From Planktothrix sp. FACHB-1365 (GTDB lineage: Bacteria > Cyanobacteriota > Cyanobacteriia > Cyanobacteriales > Microcoleaceae), in NCBI RefSeq assembly GCF_014697575.1, contig NZ_JACJSC010000029.1, positions 1-64,000 on the forward strand: a stretch of DNA of 64,000 bases, given 5' to 3'. The position numbers and the translations under genes are program-made. Shown here piece by piece: positions 28,315 through 38,206 of this stretch (position 1 is its first letter; the number at the start of each line of letters is the position of its first letter). The notes under the pieces are model-generated. The model searched no databases. It worked only from the letters and a program-made list of their open reading frames with translations, and was not told the origin of the DNA.

Positions 28315-30351
28315 CTATATCTTTAAAAAGCCTTCTGGAGTGACGGAAAAAAGCGATCGCCTTTGCAAACCTTCCTGATGTAAAATCTCATTAGCGGCTA
28401 ATAAACCACTACTAATCGCTCTTTCCATTAAACCACAAGGAAACGGCATTTTAACCCAATCTCCCGCAAACATTAAGTTAGAAACCCCAGAATTTGTAAC
28501 CGGACGATTAGCATAACTTCCGGGGGGATATCCAGCAAAATTTTTCTGATTCACTAATTCTCGATGTAATAAGGTAGCGGATTTTAATTCGGGAACAATT
28601 TCATAAAGTTCTTGTTCAAACGTCGTTAATAACGCTTCTTGAGTCGGAAATTGAGTTTCTTTATAACAATAAGCGTGTAATTCAACAACACTTCCTCCCG
28701 TTTCTTGATGCCATTGAATATATTCATCTTGAATGCGATGATAAAGGGTAATACTATCGGTTAAATCATAACCCGATAATGAGGTAAAATGGCTATATTC
28801 CCAAGGGAAATCTCGGTCAAACCAAAAGCGACAAACCGCAAAAGGATCAGCAACTTGTAATTGTTCAATTTGTTGCTTAATCTGCACATTAATATCCCCG
28901 GTCATTAAAGTAAATAACTGCTGTGTCCCTGGAATATCCGTCGCCAATACATAATAATCTGCTTGAATCATTTGGGGAGAATTTGTAGCAGGGATAACAG
29001 ATAAAGAGTCAGATAAGCCCTTATCCTGAAGATTACTTACCCCTCGTTTAAAGTTTCCCTCCTCCCCCCAATTTTTGGGGGGTTGGGTGATTTCTTGTCC
29101 TAACTGCACTTGGTCATTCTGTCTTTGAATCACTTGATATTGTGGTAAATTTCGTTGTCCTGGCCCAGAAATAACCTCACCTTTTTGATTAAAAACAGCA
29201 CCATGACAAGGACAATGAAAATATCCGTCTTCTGCCATTTTTACAGTACAACCTTGATGGGTACAGTGTAAAGAAATAGCTGTGTTATTTTGGGTAGATA
29301 CAGCATAAACATCATCAGCATTGCCAAAATATTCAAACCCTTTAGATGATATCAGAGAATTAGATTTTACCCAAAATGGAACGGTATTAATTTCATCCCC
29401 TTTAAAATAAGTAATCGAGTCAATTTGACCTTGATTCCAGTTAAAATTACTAACGGTAACTTCCGTTAAAACTTCTCCCCCTTTTTCTTGAATTGCATTC
29501 ACTAAAGGTTGGACTAAACTGGTTCCCATATCTTGGCGAGTTCCATTAAAGGCTAACCCTTCAGGATTACCAAAAAAATAGAAATGAAAAAACTGCATCA
29601 GTTCCCCCACACTGAGTTTATCTGGTGCATTTAAACTTGATTTTGCAAAGGGAAGAAAATATAAATCATATAATCCTTGAGGGAAATCTTCATGCACCCA
29701 ATCTGCAACAGAAATCTCATCTAAGCGTTGATAACTATTAGGAATTTTAAACCCTCCAATCTCTCGAAATACCTGCCAATGATTGAGATGGGTTAGATTA
29801 ATTCCCCAGTTTAAACGATTAGGAGAAGATATCCCTAAATCAACAATATTCCAAGGAAAAGCAGACCGACTAGGACGAAAAATTTCCGGTTGATATTGGT
29901 TATTCCTAAAAACAACCGCATAGGATTCTAAAGATATAAAATCATCTTTAATTTTAAGTTGATTAACTAAAGCATTTAAGTTATAATATTGAGGAAAAAA
30001 ACCATGAAATCCATGTTCCATTTTAAAGGTTTTATCCCCCACTTGAATATCCCAACTTGCAATTTTACCGCCCAATTGAGGAGACTTTTCTAATACAGTA
30101 ACTTTAAATCCTCGTTGACTAAGTTCATAACCACAGGCTAATCCTGCTAATCCCCCACCGACAATAACAACGTGCTTCGGTTGAGATAAAAATTGCGGTA
30201 AATTAATCATATCTGGTTGGAAAATAGCAGGTTCAGGTTTATGAAATCGAGAATATCCTAATACCCCTGTTACTGCACCAACCCCTAAAATTTTAAGGGC
30301 AGAACGACGAGAAAGATTAGAGAATGAAGAGGAGTTAAATTGTTCAGTCAT
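28315..30351 (-). CDS. FAD amine oxidase with inserted Rieske domain, CruE/CrtU-like
   Basis: The 678-residue protein begins with a twin-arginine-like segment ([16 protein letters not shown]), then an FAD fold ([18 protein letters not shown], about 50-67; [15 protein letters not shown]). [15 protein letters not shown] and [16 protein letters not shown] resemble carotenoid desaturase/methyltransferases of the CrtU/CruE type that make aromatic rings from beta-rings. A Rieske [2Fe-2S] domain is inserted near residues 350-410 (CTHQGCTV, then CPCHGAVF). Export of such an enzyme is odd, so the N-terminus may be a membrane anchor. The pair with the Rieske oxygenase at 27079 suggests aromatic carotenoid synthesis; the assignment is from memory of motifs. 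Confidence 0.75.
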   Translation of the reverse strand: MTEQFNSSSFSNLSRRSALKILGVGAVTGVLGYSRFHKPEPAIFQPDMINLPQFLSQPKHVVIVGGGLAGLACGYELSQRGFKVTVLEKSPQLGGKIASWDIQVGDKTFKMEHGFHGFFPQYYNLNALVNQLKIKDDFISLESYAVVFRNNQYQPEIFRPSRSAFPWNIVDLGISSPNRLNWGINLTHLNHWQVFREIGGFKIPNSYQRLDEISVADWVHEDFPQGLYDLYFLPFAKSSLNAPDKLSVGELMQFFHFYFFGNPEGLAFNGTRQDMGTSLVQPLVNAIQEKGGEVLTEVTVSNFNWNQGQIDSITYFKGDEINTVPFWVKSNSLISSKGFEYFGNADDVYAVSTQNNTAISLHCTHQGCTVKMAEDGYFHCPCHGAVFNQKGEVISGPGQRNLPQYQVIQRQNDQVQLGQEITQPPKNWGEEGNFKRGVSNLQDKGLSDSLSVIPATNSPQMIQADYYVLATDIPGTQQLFTLMTGDINVQIKQQIEQLQVADPFAVCRFWFDRDFPWEYSHFTSLSGYDLTDSITLYHRIQDEYIQWHQETGGSVVELHAYCYKETQFPTQEALLTTFEQELYEIVPELKSATLLHRELVNQKNFAGYPPGSYANRPVTNSGVSNLMFAGDWVKMPFPCGLMERAISSGLLAANEILHQEGLQRRSLFSVTPEGFLKI

Positions 30352-30364
30352 GGATCACTTAAAC

Positions 30365-30856
30365 TTAAGGTTTTAACTGCAAATAGGTTTGAATTTGAGC
30401 TATAATTTCTAAGGGGGGATCGGAAATATCAACATATAAAGCCGTTTTAGGTTCTTCTAAAATGTCTAATTGAGTATCTAGAAGATTAGCCGACATAAAA
30501 TGATTATAGCGACTTTGGAGCCGTTGTTGAATTAATTTTTCTGGCCCTTTTAAATAAACTAAGCGCATTTGCTGAGGATCTCTCCATAACATTAGACGAT
30601 AGGAATCCTTCAACGCTGAACAAGCTAAAACGACATTGTTTTGAGTTTCTAGCCAGTAGTCAATTGCCTTTTGAAGCTGCATTAACCAAGGCATTCGATC
30701 GCTATCCCCCAAGGGAATATTTTTGCTCATTTTAGCAATATTTTCAGGAGAGTGAAAATTATCAGCATCGTGAAATTGCCACTGCAAAGATTCCGCCAGA
30801 AGTTGACCAATTGTTGATTTCCCAGAACCGGAAACCCCCATCACTAAAATAATCAT
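30365..30856 (-). CDS. gntK: Gluconokinase
   Basis: The 163-residue P-loop kinase phosphorylates gluconate to 6-phosphogluconate. It starts MIILVMGVSGSGKSTIG, and continues WQFHDADNFHSPENIAKM, RMPWLMQL, VLACSALKDSYR and VYLKGPEKLIQQRLQSR, which are the family's hallmark segments. Length is normal. It lies 14 bases upstream of the CruE-like gene on the same strand but is probably functionally unrelated. Confidence 0.9.
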   Translation of the reverse strand: MIILVMGVSGSGKSTIGQLLAESLQWQFHDADNFHSPENIAKMSKNIPLGDSDRMPWLMQLQKAIDYWLETQNNVVLACSALKDSYRLMLWRDPQQMRLVYLKGPEKLIQQRLQSRYNHFMSANLLDTQLDILEEPKTALYVDISDPPLEIIAQIQTYLQLKP

Positions 30857-30937
30857 TATGGCTCAAAATAAGAGAACGTGAAAGATCAAAAATTTGTGCT
30901 AAAATATAGGTATAACTGATTTTTTTAATCACTGCAA

Positions 30938-31399
30938 ATGGCAACGGAAATCGAACGGAAATTTTTAGTCAAAGGGGATGGATGGCGATCGCTCGGCGTC
31001 GGAGAAATCTATCGTCAAGGCTATATTAGCAACAATAATGGACGAACTGTTCGAGTGCGGGTGGTGGGAGAACAAGGCTATTTAACCATTAAAGGGTCAA
31101 CAACAGGAATGAGACGGGCAGAATTTGAGTATAAAATCCCCGTTAAAGATGCTCAAGAATTATTAGAAACCTTATGCGATCGCCCCTTAATTGAAAAAAC
31201 ACGATATAAAATATTAATGGGGGATTTAACCTGGGAAGTAGACGAATTTTGGGGAGAGAATCAAGGATTAATCTTAGCCGAAGTGGAACTAGAAACCGAA
31301 GATCAAAGTATTGAAATACCCGACTGGATAGGAGAAGAGGTAACTCATGATCCCCGATATTATAACTCCAATTTAGTTAAAAACCCCTTCAAACCGTAG
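30938..31399 (+). CDS. CYTH-domain triphosphate tunnel phosphatase
   Basis: The 153-residue protein has the ExExK signature (EIERKF, residues 4-9) and the charged strands of the CYTH tunnel fold (GRTVRVRV, YLTIKG, RAEFEYKIP, KTRYKIL, WEVDEFWG, GLILAEVELE). Bacterial single-domain CYTH enzymes usually hydrolyse inorganic triphosphate rather than make cAMP or thiamine phosphates. It is divergent from gntK. Confidence 0.9.
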   Translation: MATEIERKFLVKGDGWRSLGVGEIYRQGYISNNNGRTVRVRVVGEQGYLTIKGSTTGMRRAEFEYKIPVKDAQELLETLCDRPLIEKTRYKILMGDLTWEVDEFWGENQGLILAEVELETEDQSIEIPDWIGEEVTHDPRYYNSNLVKNPFKP

Positions 31400-31420
31400 T
31401 AAGCCCTTCAGGGCTTTCTT
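31400..31420 (+). terminator. Hairpin after the CYTH gene
   Basis: AAGCCC-TTCA-GGGCTT forms a 6-bp stem starting immediately after the stop codon, followed by TTCTTC. Confidence 0.5.
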
Positions 31421-31483
31421 CCCAACAATTTAAAGTTAACAAAATCAAGAATTAAACTCAATAAATTCTTGATAATGGGTTGA

Positions 31484-34213
31484 TTAATATTCCCCAACCC
31501 AACTTTCAACCGCTTCTAATAAATTCTCCTGCGACGTCACAAAGGAACGTTGCGGGGGTGGTAAGGGTAGGGGGTCGGGAGTTACCCAACCGAGGTGTAA
31601 TTCTTCCGTGAGATAGTCGCAATAGTCGATGAATTCGGGGGTGGGTGTCCCATCTGCGAGTAACAGAATGAACAGATGGGGGGGTTCGAGTTGCTGTTTC
31701 AGGTGGATAATTTCCCTTTCTAAGTCGGTGACGGTCTGCACTGGTGGGATAGTTTCATTAGGTAATAATTTTGGATAGAGACGGTTACAAAAAGCTTGGA
31801 CAATTTCGTTTTTGATGTTGAGGGTTAGTAATTTGTTGACGTTGATGCAGTGGACAGGGAGGTGAGACAGTTGGGTAGAAATATCGGTGATTTGTTGCTC
31901 TAATTGTCGCACCGTTGGCAATACCTCAACGGGGGTATTATCAGTTATTTCAGGATGGGGGGTGAGGGTGTTGGGATGCCATGCTTGATAAAATTTGGGA
32001 TAAGGTAGATTTTCGGCGCATTGCCAGAGAAGGTCATAGCAGCTTTCAAACCGATCAAAATTATTCTTGTAAACTTCATTAGTTAGGTCATGTTTGATGG
32101 CAGAAACTACATCTGCATATTGTTTTTCGGTTTGAATTATTTTTCCTAAACTATAGGCAAACGACCAGCGAATATATTTATCCTGAGTGGTTTTTAATGC
32201 TCTAATTAACTCCTGTATTACTAACTCATTTCCAACAGCAATTTCCCCTAATCTCTCGGCAAATGTACGGCGAGTATATTCATCTTCAGTGGTTTCTAAT
32301 ACTTGAATTAACGCCCGTATTGCTAACTCATTTTCAACGATAATTTCCCCTAAACTATAGGCAACCGTACTGCGAGTATTTTCATTCTCAGTGGTTTCTA
32401 ATACTTGAATTAACGCCCGTATTGCTGACTCATTTTCAGGGTCAATTTTCCTTAAACTCTCGGCAACCCACCTGCGAGTATCTTCATCTTCAGTGGTTTC
32501 TAATGCTTGAATTAACGCCCGTATTGCTAACTCATTTCCAACAGCAATATCCCCTAAACACTCGGCAACCGTACTGCCAGCATCTTCATCCTTAATGCTT
32601 CCTAATACTTGAATTAACGCCCGTATTGCTAACTCATTTCCAACGGCAATATCCCAAAAAATATAGGCAACCCACTTGCGAGTATCTTCATCCTCAGTGG
32701 TTTCTAATACTTGAATTAAATCCTGTATTGCTAACTCATTTCCAACGGTAGTTTTCCGTAAATTATAGGCAACCGTCCAGCGAGTATCTTCATCCTTAGT
32801 GGTTTCTAAAACCTGAATTAACGCCCGTCTTACTAACTCATTTCTAGGGCCAATTTCTCCTAAGCTATCCGCAGCCATGCTGCGAAGCCATTCAGTCTCA
32901 GTGGTTTCTAATACTTGAATTAACGTCTGTATTGCTAACTGATTTTCAGGGTCAATCTTCCATAAACTAGAGGCAAACATCCAGCGAGTATATTCATACT
33001 CATTTTCCGTGGTTTCTAATAGTTGAATTAACGCCTGTATTGCTAATTCATTTCCAACGGCAATTTTCCCTAAAATATAGGCAGCCCACCTGCGAGTATC
33101 TTCATCCTCAGTGGTTCCTAAGACTCGAATTAACTCCCGTATTGCTAACTCGTTTCCAACGGGAATTTTCCCTAGACCCTCCTCGGCAACTAACCTGTGA
33201 ATATATTCATCCCCAGTGATTTCTAAGATCCGAATTAACACCTGTATTGCTAACTCATTTTCAGGGTGAATTTCCCCTAAAATATAGGCAACCATCCAGC
33301 GAATATCTTCATCACCAATGGTTTCTAAGATCCGAATTAACTCCTGTAGCGCTAACTCGTTTCCAACGGCTATTTTCCTTAAACTCTTGGCAACCGTCCA
33401 ACGAGTCACTCTATCATCAGTGGTTTCTAATACTTGGATTAACACCTGTATTGCTAACTCATTTCCAACGGCTATTTTCCCTAAATTATCGGCAACCCTC
33501 CAGCGAGTCTCGGCATTCTCAGTGGTTTCTAATACTTGGATTAACACCTTTATTGCTAATTCATTTCCAACGGCTACTTCTCCTAAACTATAGGCAACCG
33601 TCCAGCAAGTATATTCATTCTCAATGGTTTCTAAGACCCGAATTAACGCCCCTATTGCTAACTCATTTCCAACGGCAATTTTCCCTAAAATATCGGCAAC
33701 TAACCTGCGATCAACTTCACTCTCAGTGGTTTCTAAGACTTGAATTAAATCAGTAATAACTTTTTCTCTAATATTCTCTGCTAATACTATTCTTGCACCT
33801 TGCCCTATTGGTTCAATAAAAGTTATCCATTTTTTAAAATAACCAGAACCACATTTAACAATTTGTTCTACAATTCCATCAGATAAACTACATTCTTGAA
33901 AAACATTAATTCCCGCAGCAGCTAAAAAGTAAGCTTGATATTCATAAAAACCTTTATATGCGTTTTTATAACTCCATTCTCCACACCCATCATCAAAATC
34001 AACTAACTTTTGAATAAATGCTTCTTTTTCCTCTGAATTGATATCATCACGCCCCAACCAGAATAAAATGATCTGTTTCCATTGGGGCTGGAAAATGCGA
34101 TACTCTTTCCCCTCCACCGGACTATTCACATGATTTCTGGGTAGAAAATAATCCCAATCGTTAATTCCTAAAGCGGTCTGATATTCTTGAGATGTGCGAT
34201 CGCTAGTTTCCAT
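31484..34213 (-). CDS. HEAT-repeat protein, likely NACHT-protein derivative
   Basis: The 909-residue protein has an N-terminal segment (INDWDYFLPRNHVNSPVEG, then FQPQWKQIILFWLGRDD) like the sequence that follows the NACHT ATPase in cyanobacterial NACHT-HEAT proteins; QEYQTALG aligns with their FQEYFAAL. No NACHT domain or P-loop precedes it. About fifteen HEAT-type repeats of ~37 residues follow (about 155-700), each a variant of VGNELAIRALIQVLETTEDE. The C-terminal ~200 residues (HLFILLLADGTPTPEFIDY) resemble an effector-like or adaptor tail I cannot name. It may be the sensor half of a degraded STAND-type defence protein. Confidence 0.75.
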   Translation of the reverse strand: METSDRTSQEYQTALGINDWDYFLPRNHVNSPVEGKEYRIFQPQWKQIILFWLGRDDINSEEKEAFIQKLVDFDDGCGEWSYKNAYKGFYEYQAYFLAAAGINVFQECSLSDGIVEQIVKCGSGYFKKWITFIEPIGQGARIVLAENIREKVITDLIQVLETTESEVDRRLVADILGKIAVGNELAIGALIRVLETIENEYTCWTVAYSLGEVAVGNELAIKVLIQVLETTENAETRWRVADNLGKIAVGNELAIQVLIQVLETTDDRVTRWTVAKSLRKIAVGNELALQELIRILETIGDEDIRWMVAYILGEIHPENELAIQVLIRILEITGDEYIHRLVAEEGLGKIPVGNELAIRELIRVLGTTEDEDTRRWAAYILGKIAVGNELAIQALIQLLETTENEYEYTRWMFASSLWKIDPENQLAIQTLIQVLETTETEWLRSMAADSLGEIGPRNELVRRALIQVLETTKDEDTRWTVAYNLRKTTVGNELAIQDLIQVLETTEDEDTRKWVAYIFWDIAVGNELAIRALIQVLGSIKDEDAGSTVAECLGDIAVGNELAIRALIQALETTEDEDTRRWVAESLRKIDPENESAIRALIQVLETTENENTRSTVAYSLGEIIVENELAIRALIQVLETTEDEYTRRTFAERLGEIAVGNELVIQELIRALKTTQDKYIRWSFAYSLGKIIQTEKQYADVVSAIKHDLTNEVYKNNFDRFESCYDLLWQCAENLPYPKFYQAWHPNTLTPHPEITDNTPVEVLPTVRQLEQQITDISTQLSHLPVHCINVNKLLTLNIKNEIVQAFCNRLYPKLLPNETIPPVQTVTDLEREIIHLKQQLEPPHLFILLLADGTPTPEFIDYCDYLTEELHLGWVTPDPLPLPPPQRSFVTSQENLLEAVESWVGEY
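32150..33750 (-). repeat. Tandem coding repeats of ~111-117 bp
   Basis: The HEAT repeats are nearly identical at the DNA level: the segment TTGCTAACTCATTTCCAAC recurs throughout with few changes. Such similarity implies recent duplication or gene conversion and makes this stretch prone to repeat-number change and assembly error. Confidence 0.85.
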
Positions 34214-34313
34214 TGTAACCTCCTAATTTTAAAGCCCAATCAAATATAGAATTTTCCCGTTGCGGTTTTCGTAAATACTGTTCAACAAATTTTTCCTCAA
34301 GATATAATTTGAG
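34203..34313 (-). pseudogene. Short C-terminal ORF remnant overlapping the HEAT gene start
   Basis: A 36-codon frame without a start codon ends at 34203-34205 and reads LEEKFVEQYLRKPQREN, then SIFDWALKLGGYNGN. It overlaps the first codons of the HEAT-repeat gene by 11 bases, the spacing of translationally coupled genes. It looks like the surviving tail of a gene that once preceded the HEAT gene, cut off by the Uma2 gene to its right. Family not recognised. Confidence 0.35.
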
Positions 34314-34380
34314 TCAAGTTAAAAGAGCGATCGCATTTTCCATCAAATCAGTCATAACAATCCATTTGGACTTCTGCATC

Positions 34381-34947
34381 ATGCCTGAAATGACCGTCAA
34401 AGACCTAGAACGTATTGAGTCAGTCCTGAGTGAAGCTGGCTTGGACTATCAAATTGAAATCGAACAAGGTAATATTACCATTATGGGCCCATCAGATATC
34501 GTCGCCAGTGAAGTTTCCCTAGAATTTGCCAGCCAACTTCGCAATTGGGTCAAACCCCGTCGCCTGGGTCGTGTTTTTGACTCCGCAGGGGGGTTTATTT
34601 TACCCAATAGTGACCTAAAAGCGCCGGATGTATCTTTTGTGTTGCGAGATCGCCTTCCCCGTAGTGTTCGCTATTTTGCGACTCTTGTTCCCGATTTAGT
34701 AGTTGAAGTAAAATCTCAAAGCGATCGCCTGAAAAAAATACGAGATAAAATTCAAGTGTATCTGCAACAAGGGGTTAAAGTTGCTATTCTGATTGATCCT
34801 GATACCTGTCAACTGGAAGTTTACCAACCCGATCAGCCAGTTATTGTATTAGGAAATGGTGATATTTTAACCTTAACCGATCTCCTCCCCGGATGGGAAT
34901 TAGTAGTTTCAGAGATCTGGCCTCCCGTATTTGATGAAGATGAATAA
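34381..34947 (+). CDS. Uma2 family (DUF820) endonuclease-like protein
   Basis: I start at ATG 34381 (MPEMTVKDLERIESVL), giving 188 residues; a TTG 72 bases upstream only adds non-homologous residues. The sequence has the DUF820 fold with the conserved APDVSFVLRDRLP strand and VPDLVVEVKSQSDRL, where D, E and K form the PD-(D/E)XK site. Here the E-x-K triad looks intact (EVK). It is a distant paralogue of the gene at 6362, whose equivalent strand reads EVL. Confidence 0.87.
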   Translation: MPEMTVKDLERIESVLSEAGLDYQIEIEQGNITIMGPSDIVASEVSLEFASQLRNWVKPRRLGRVFDSAGGFILPNSDLKAPDVSFVLRDRLPRSVRYFATLVPDLVVEVKSQSDRLKKIRDKIQVYLQQGVKVAILIDPDTCQLEVYQPDQPVIVLGNGDILTLTDLLPGWELVVSEIWPPVFDEDE

Positions 34948-34999
34948 TCTTAGGCTAAAATTTTTGACAGCCATTAAATATTGCTAATCAACTTATTCT

Positions 35000-35425
35000 T
35001 TAAGGTAAAATTTCAAAACTCAGACAATGTTTCGGACGAAACAAGCGAAAATCTCGCTGATCTAACGTCAAAACTGTTGTGATTTTATAACGTTCTGCTA
35101 CTGCCATAACAGTTGCATCAACAAAATCAATGCGACTATCTTGATATTGTTCTAAAATTTCTGCAACTTGGAGTAAATCTCTATCAGTTAATTCAATTAA
35201 CTGAAAACGACTAGCAGATAAACCTCGTAAAAAATTAGCAACTGTCTGAATTCCGGCATCTCGACCCACTAAATAGGCTACTTCCGTTAGTACGGTTTGA
35301 GGAAGTATTATTTTGGGATATTGGCTATAAATCTTAACAACATCTTGGTGCTTAATATCATTACGATTTAATAAAGCAACAACAAAACCAGTATCACCAA
35401 TTACTAAGGATTTTTCCACGTCCAT
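35000..35425 (-). CDS. PIN-domain toxin, VapC-like
   Basis: The 141-residue PIN ribonuclease has the expected acidic residues: D11 (VIGDTGFVVALL), an E in VLTEVAYLVG, D in RIDFVDATVMAVAE, and D in TLDQRDF. It would cleave RNA when freed from its antitoxin. The gene overlaps the 3' end of the antitoxin gene by 22 bases, the standard VapBC arrangement. Confidence 0.87.
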   Translation of the reverse strand: MDVEKSLVIGDTGFVVALLNRNDIKHQDVVKIYSQYPKIILPQTVLTEVAYLVGRDAGIQTVANFLRGLSASRFQLIELTDRDLLQVAEILEQYQDSRIDFVDATVMAVAERYKITTVLTLDQRDFRLFRPKHCLSFEILP

Positions 35426-35670
35426 CCTGAAGTTTGAGTCATTTCTTGCTGTAATTGATTCTCTGCATCACTGGCTAAATTAGGAGAACCAGCAAAGAGT
35501 CCAACTAAAGGATCAGATTCTAAATCAGGAACTTCTAATTGCTTCTGGATGTAGAATTTAACCGCTTCTGTAATTAAAGATTCAACCGATTGATGACGTT
35601 GATCTGCTAAGATCAAAAGTTGATCTAATATTGTCGGATCAGGATTCCAACTTAAAGTGTTATCTGGCAT
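35404..35670 (-). CDS. VapB-like antitoxin
   Basis: The 88-residue protein precedes and overlaps the PIN toxin gene. The N-terminal part (LDQLLILADQRHQSVESLI, then TEAVKFYIQKQLE) fits a ribbon-helix-helix-like antitoxin, with an acidic C-terminal tail (about 50-88) that could wrap the toxin. Such antitoxins normally repress their own operon. Confidence 0.75.
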   Translation of the reverse strand: MPDNTLSWNPDPTILDQLLILADQRHQSVESLITEAVKFYIQKQLEVPDLESDPLVGLFAGSPNLASDAENQLQQEMTQTSGWTWKNP

Positions 35671-35763
35671 GACTTGAATTAATTCCAGTTAAACCTAATT
35701 AATTATAGCTGATCATGCGATCGCTAATTTATTCAAACTCTCCAATAACACCAGCAAAACGTC

Positions 35764-35792
35764 AAAAATCCCCCCAAAAAAGGAGGGGATTT
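35764..35792 (-). terminator. Terminator of gltD
   Basis: On the minus strand AAATCCCC and GGGGATTT pair (35785-35792 and 35766-35773) and run into a T-run. It lies 12 bases past the gltD stop. Confidence 0.7.
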
Positions 35793-35803
35793 CTAACAAC
35801 AAA

Positions 35804-37288
35804 TTAAGGTAAATCCGTCTGTCCCATCAAATATAAATCACATTCACGGGCGGCGCCACGACCTTCATTAAACGCCCAAACCACAAGGCTTTGACCCCGA
35901 CGACAATCACCCGCCGCAAATACCCCTGGAATACTGGTAGCATACTTGCCATGTTCAGCTTTAACATTACTGCGGGCATCCCGTTCTAAACCCAAAGCAT
36001 CTAATAGCGGTTGTTCTGGCCCTAAAAATCCCATTGCTAATAACACTAATTGCGCCGGAATTACCTTTTCCGTCCCCGGAATGTGCTGCGGAATAAACTG
36101 ACCCTTCTCATTTTTCGCCCATTCCACTTCAACGGTATGAATAGCTGTAACATTGCCATTGTCATCCCCTTCAAATTTCGTGGCAGTTGTTAGATAAACA
36201 CGGGGGTCAGCCCCAAATTTGGCGGCAGCTTCTTCCTGACCATAATCCATTTTATAAACCTTCGGCCATTCCGGCCAAGGATTATTAGCAGCGCGTTCAG
36301 AGGGAGGTTTAGGTAAAATTTCCAACTGCACCACACTATTGCAACCGTGACGAATAGAGGTTCCCACACAGTCCGTCCCCGTATCTCCCCCGCCAATAAT
36401 TACCACATCTTTCCCTTGGGCGGAGATAAAATCACTCCCTGACTGCTTATTTAAAACAGCCTGAGTATTAGCTGTGAGGAACTCCATCGCAAAATGAATT
36501 CCCTTGAGTTCTCGCCCTGCAATGGGAAGATCACGGGGTTTGGTCGCCCCGGTACAGAGGATCACCGCATCAAATTCTTTTAACAGGTTTTCGGCAGGAA
36601 AGTCCTTGCCAACTTCGGTATTGCAAATAAACTTAACGCCCTCGTCTTCCAATACCTTCAGCCGTCGTAGGACAACTTTTTCTTTATCGAGTTTCATATT
36701 GGGGATACCATACATTAATAATCCCCCCGGACGGTCAGCCCGTTCAAAGACCGTGACCCAATGACCCGCTTTATTCAGTTGCGCCGCCGCACATAATCCC
36801 GCAGGGCCAGAACCAATCACCGCGACTTTCTTTCCAGTGCGTTTGCTAGGGGGTTCAGGGGTGATCCAGCCTTCATCCCAGCCTTTATCAATAATTGAAC
36901 ATTCAATATTTTTAATCGTAACGGGAGGGTTATGAATGCCGAGAACACAGGAACCCTCACAAGGCGCCGGACAAACCCGACCTGTAAATTCAGGGAAATT
37001 ATTGGTTTTGTGGAGACGGTCTAAGGCTTCTTTCCAAAGTCCGCGATAAATTAAATCGTTCCATTCGGGGATGAGGTTATTGATAGGACAACCGCTTGCC
37101 ATCCCACTAATAATGGTTCCTGTATGGCAAAAGGGAGTGCCACAGTCCATACACCGGGCGGCTTGGGTGCGAAGTTTGTCATCTTCCATCGGGAGATGAA
37201 ATTCATCCCAATTCCCAACCCGATCTAGGGGGGCGAGTTCCGCAGCAAGTTCACGAGCATATTCCAGAAAGCCAGTCGGTTTTCCCAT
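35804..37288 (-). CDS. gltD: Glutamate synthase small subunit (NADPH)
   Basis: The 494-residue flavoprotein passes electrons from NADPH to the large GOGAT subunit in ammonium assimilation. N-terminal cysteines for [4Fe-4S] clusters are present ([39 protein letters not shown]), then FAD ([16 protein letters not shown]) and NADPH ([15 protein letters not shown]) folds, and [18 protein letters not shown]. Length is normal. The large-subunit gene gltB is not adjacent. Confidence 0.95.
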   Translation of the reverse strand: MGKPTGFLEYARELAAELAPLDRVGNWDEFHLPMEDDKLRTQAARCMDCGTPFCHTGTIISGMASGCPINNLIPEWNDLIYRGLWKEALDRLHKTNNFPEFTGRVCPAPCEGSCVLGIHNPPVTIKNIECSIIDKGWDEGWITPEPPSKRTGKKVAVIGSGPAGLCAAAQLNKAGHWVTVFERADRPGGLLMYGIPNMKLDKEKVVLRRLKVLEDEGVKFICNTEVGKDFPAENLLKEFDAVILCTGATKPRDLPIAGRELKGIHFAMEFLTANTQAVLNKQSGSDFISAQGKDVVIIGGGDTGTDCVGTSIRHGCNSVVQLEILPKPPSERAANNPWPEWPKVYKMDYGQEEAAAKFGADPRVYLTTATKFEGDDNGNVTAIHTVEVEWAKNEKGQFIPQHIPGTEKVIPAQLVLLAMGFLGPEQPLLDALGLERDARSNVKAEHGKYATSIPGVFAAGDCRRGQSLVVWAFNEGRGAARECDLYLMGQTDLP

Positions 37289-37368
37289 AATTTTTTCCGT
37301 TAAACTGTTGAGTATTGGTTGTTAGCAATCTTGATTCGGTTTACGGTCAAGGTTGTTTAATATATTCG

Positions 37369-37428
37369 CAGGGCTGTTGTTGAAAGGCTTAAATTGTTAG
37401 TTTTTCAACCTTCAGCCTGTTTTTTTTT
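37369..37428 (+). ncRNA. Candidate small RNA or strong terminator upstream of gltD
   Basis: On the plus strand CAGGGCTG (37369-37376) pairs with CAGCCTG (37413-37419, one bulge) and the inner GTTGAAA (37379-37385) pairs with TTTCAAC (37403-37409), followed by nine T residues (37420-37428). This is a textbook Rho-independent terminator, yet no plus-strand gene precedes it: the nearest gene, gltD, starts at 37288 and points away. A TAATAT at 37358-37363 could be a -10 box. It may end a short RNA opposite the gltD leader. Identity unknown. Confidence 0.45.
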
Positions 37429-38206
37429 CTGGAAATCGTCAACAACTGATGACAAATTAGTAATTAACAAATTTGAGATACTTTAATTTTCCTCATTGTG
37501 ATTCGCCCTGTTGAATTTTAGGGCATTTTTCAGATTAATTTAAGGACTGTTCAATATTTCTTAATGATGCCGAGGGCAGAAATCCATCCGGTTTTATCCG
37601 TCGTGATCACAAAACCTTTGGCAAAACAGAGATATCGAATTCAGTAGAGAATTATCGAGAAAACTATTAATAATCAAAAGCTTAGGTGTAGAGGATACCG
37701 TTTAGACACTGGGCAGAGTTATCCCCATTTTATTATTAAATAACTCCCTTCAGAGATAACCTAAACATTCCCTTGTCATTGCGATGGGCTTCGCGCCACC
37801 GTAGGCGATCGCTATTTCCCATCAATACATAAGTTATTGATTTTGTCAAGAGTCCTTTCTAGGGTTGAACTGTCCCTCTCAAAAACTCGTGCATCGCCAA
37901 GCAAGAATTCTGTCAGCAATTCAAGATATTTGACGATGGCATCAGGGTTTTAACCTCAATTTTGACCCATAGACACAATAACCCCTTGGGTGCTGTTTTT
38001 TATAGTCTACCAGAACCCCCATCAATTCGTCAACTATTTGAGAGTAATTTTCAATAAAATATCAATATTTCCTGACAATCTTTTGAAAAACAAAACAATA
38101 TTGAAAAATGGATTAGAAAACCTGAACATTAATCCCGATTAAAACCATAGGTTCACCTCGGCTACAATAGATGAAATCGGAAGCGATTTATAACTCAAAG
38201 TTCATA
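37429..38206. other. Long intergenic region downstream of gvpJ
   Basis: No coding sequence is evident in about 780 bases. A second plus-strand hairpin (GCCCT / AGGGC, 37505-37524, then ATTTTT) and a dispersed repeat near 37770-37815 (TTGTCATTGCGATGGGCTTC plus a HIP1 octamer) were seen. The gvpK, gvpF/L and gvpG genes that usually follow gvpJ are absent here. Confidence 0.5.

Noticed and set aside
32150-33750. Regular direct repeats that could suggest a CRISPR array
   Set aside because: The period is ~111-117 bp, the whole stretch is in one open frame and the spacers are themselves similar, so these are protein repeats.
33247-33756. 169-codon plus-strand ORF opposite the HEAT-repeat gene
   Set aside because: It is the complement of near-identical coding repeats, which keep several frames open; the composition (repeated SQWFL) is that of a shadow frame, and it has no ribosome site.
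37429-38206. Possible gvpK or other gas-vesicle pseudogene downstream of gvpJ
   Set aside because: I looked on both strands for GvpK/F/G-like coding stretches and found none.
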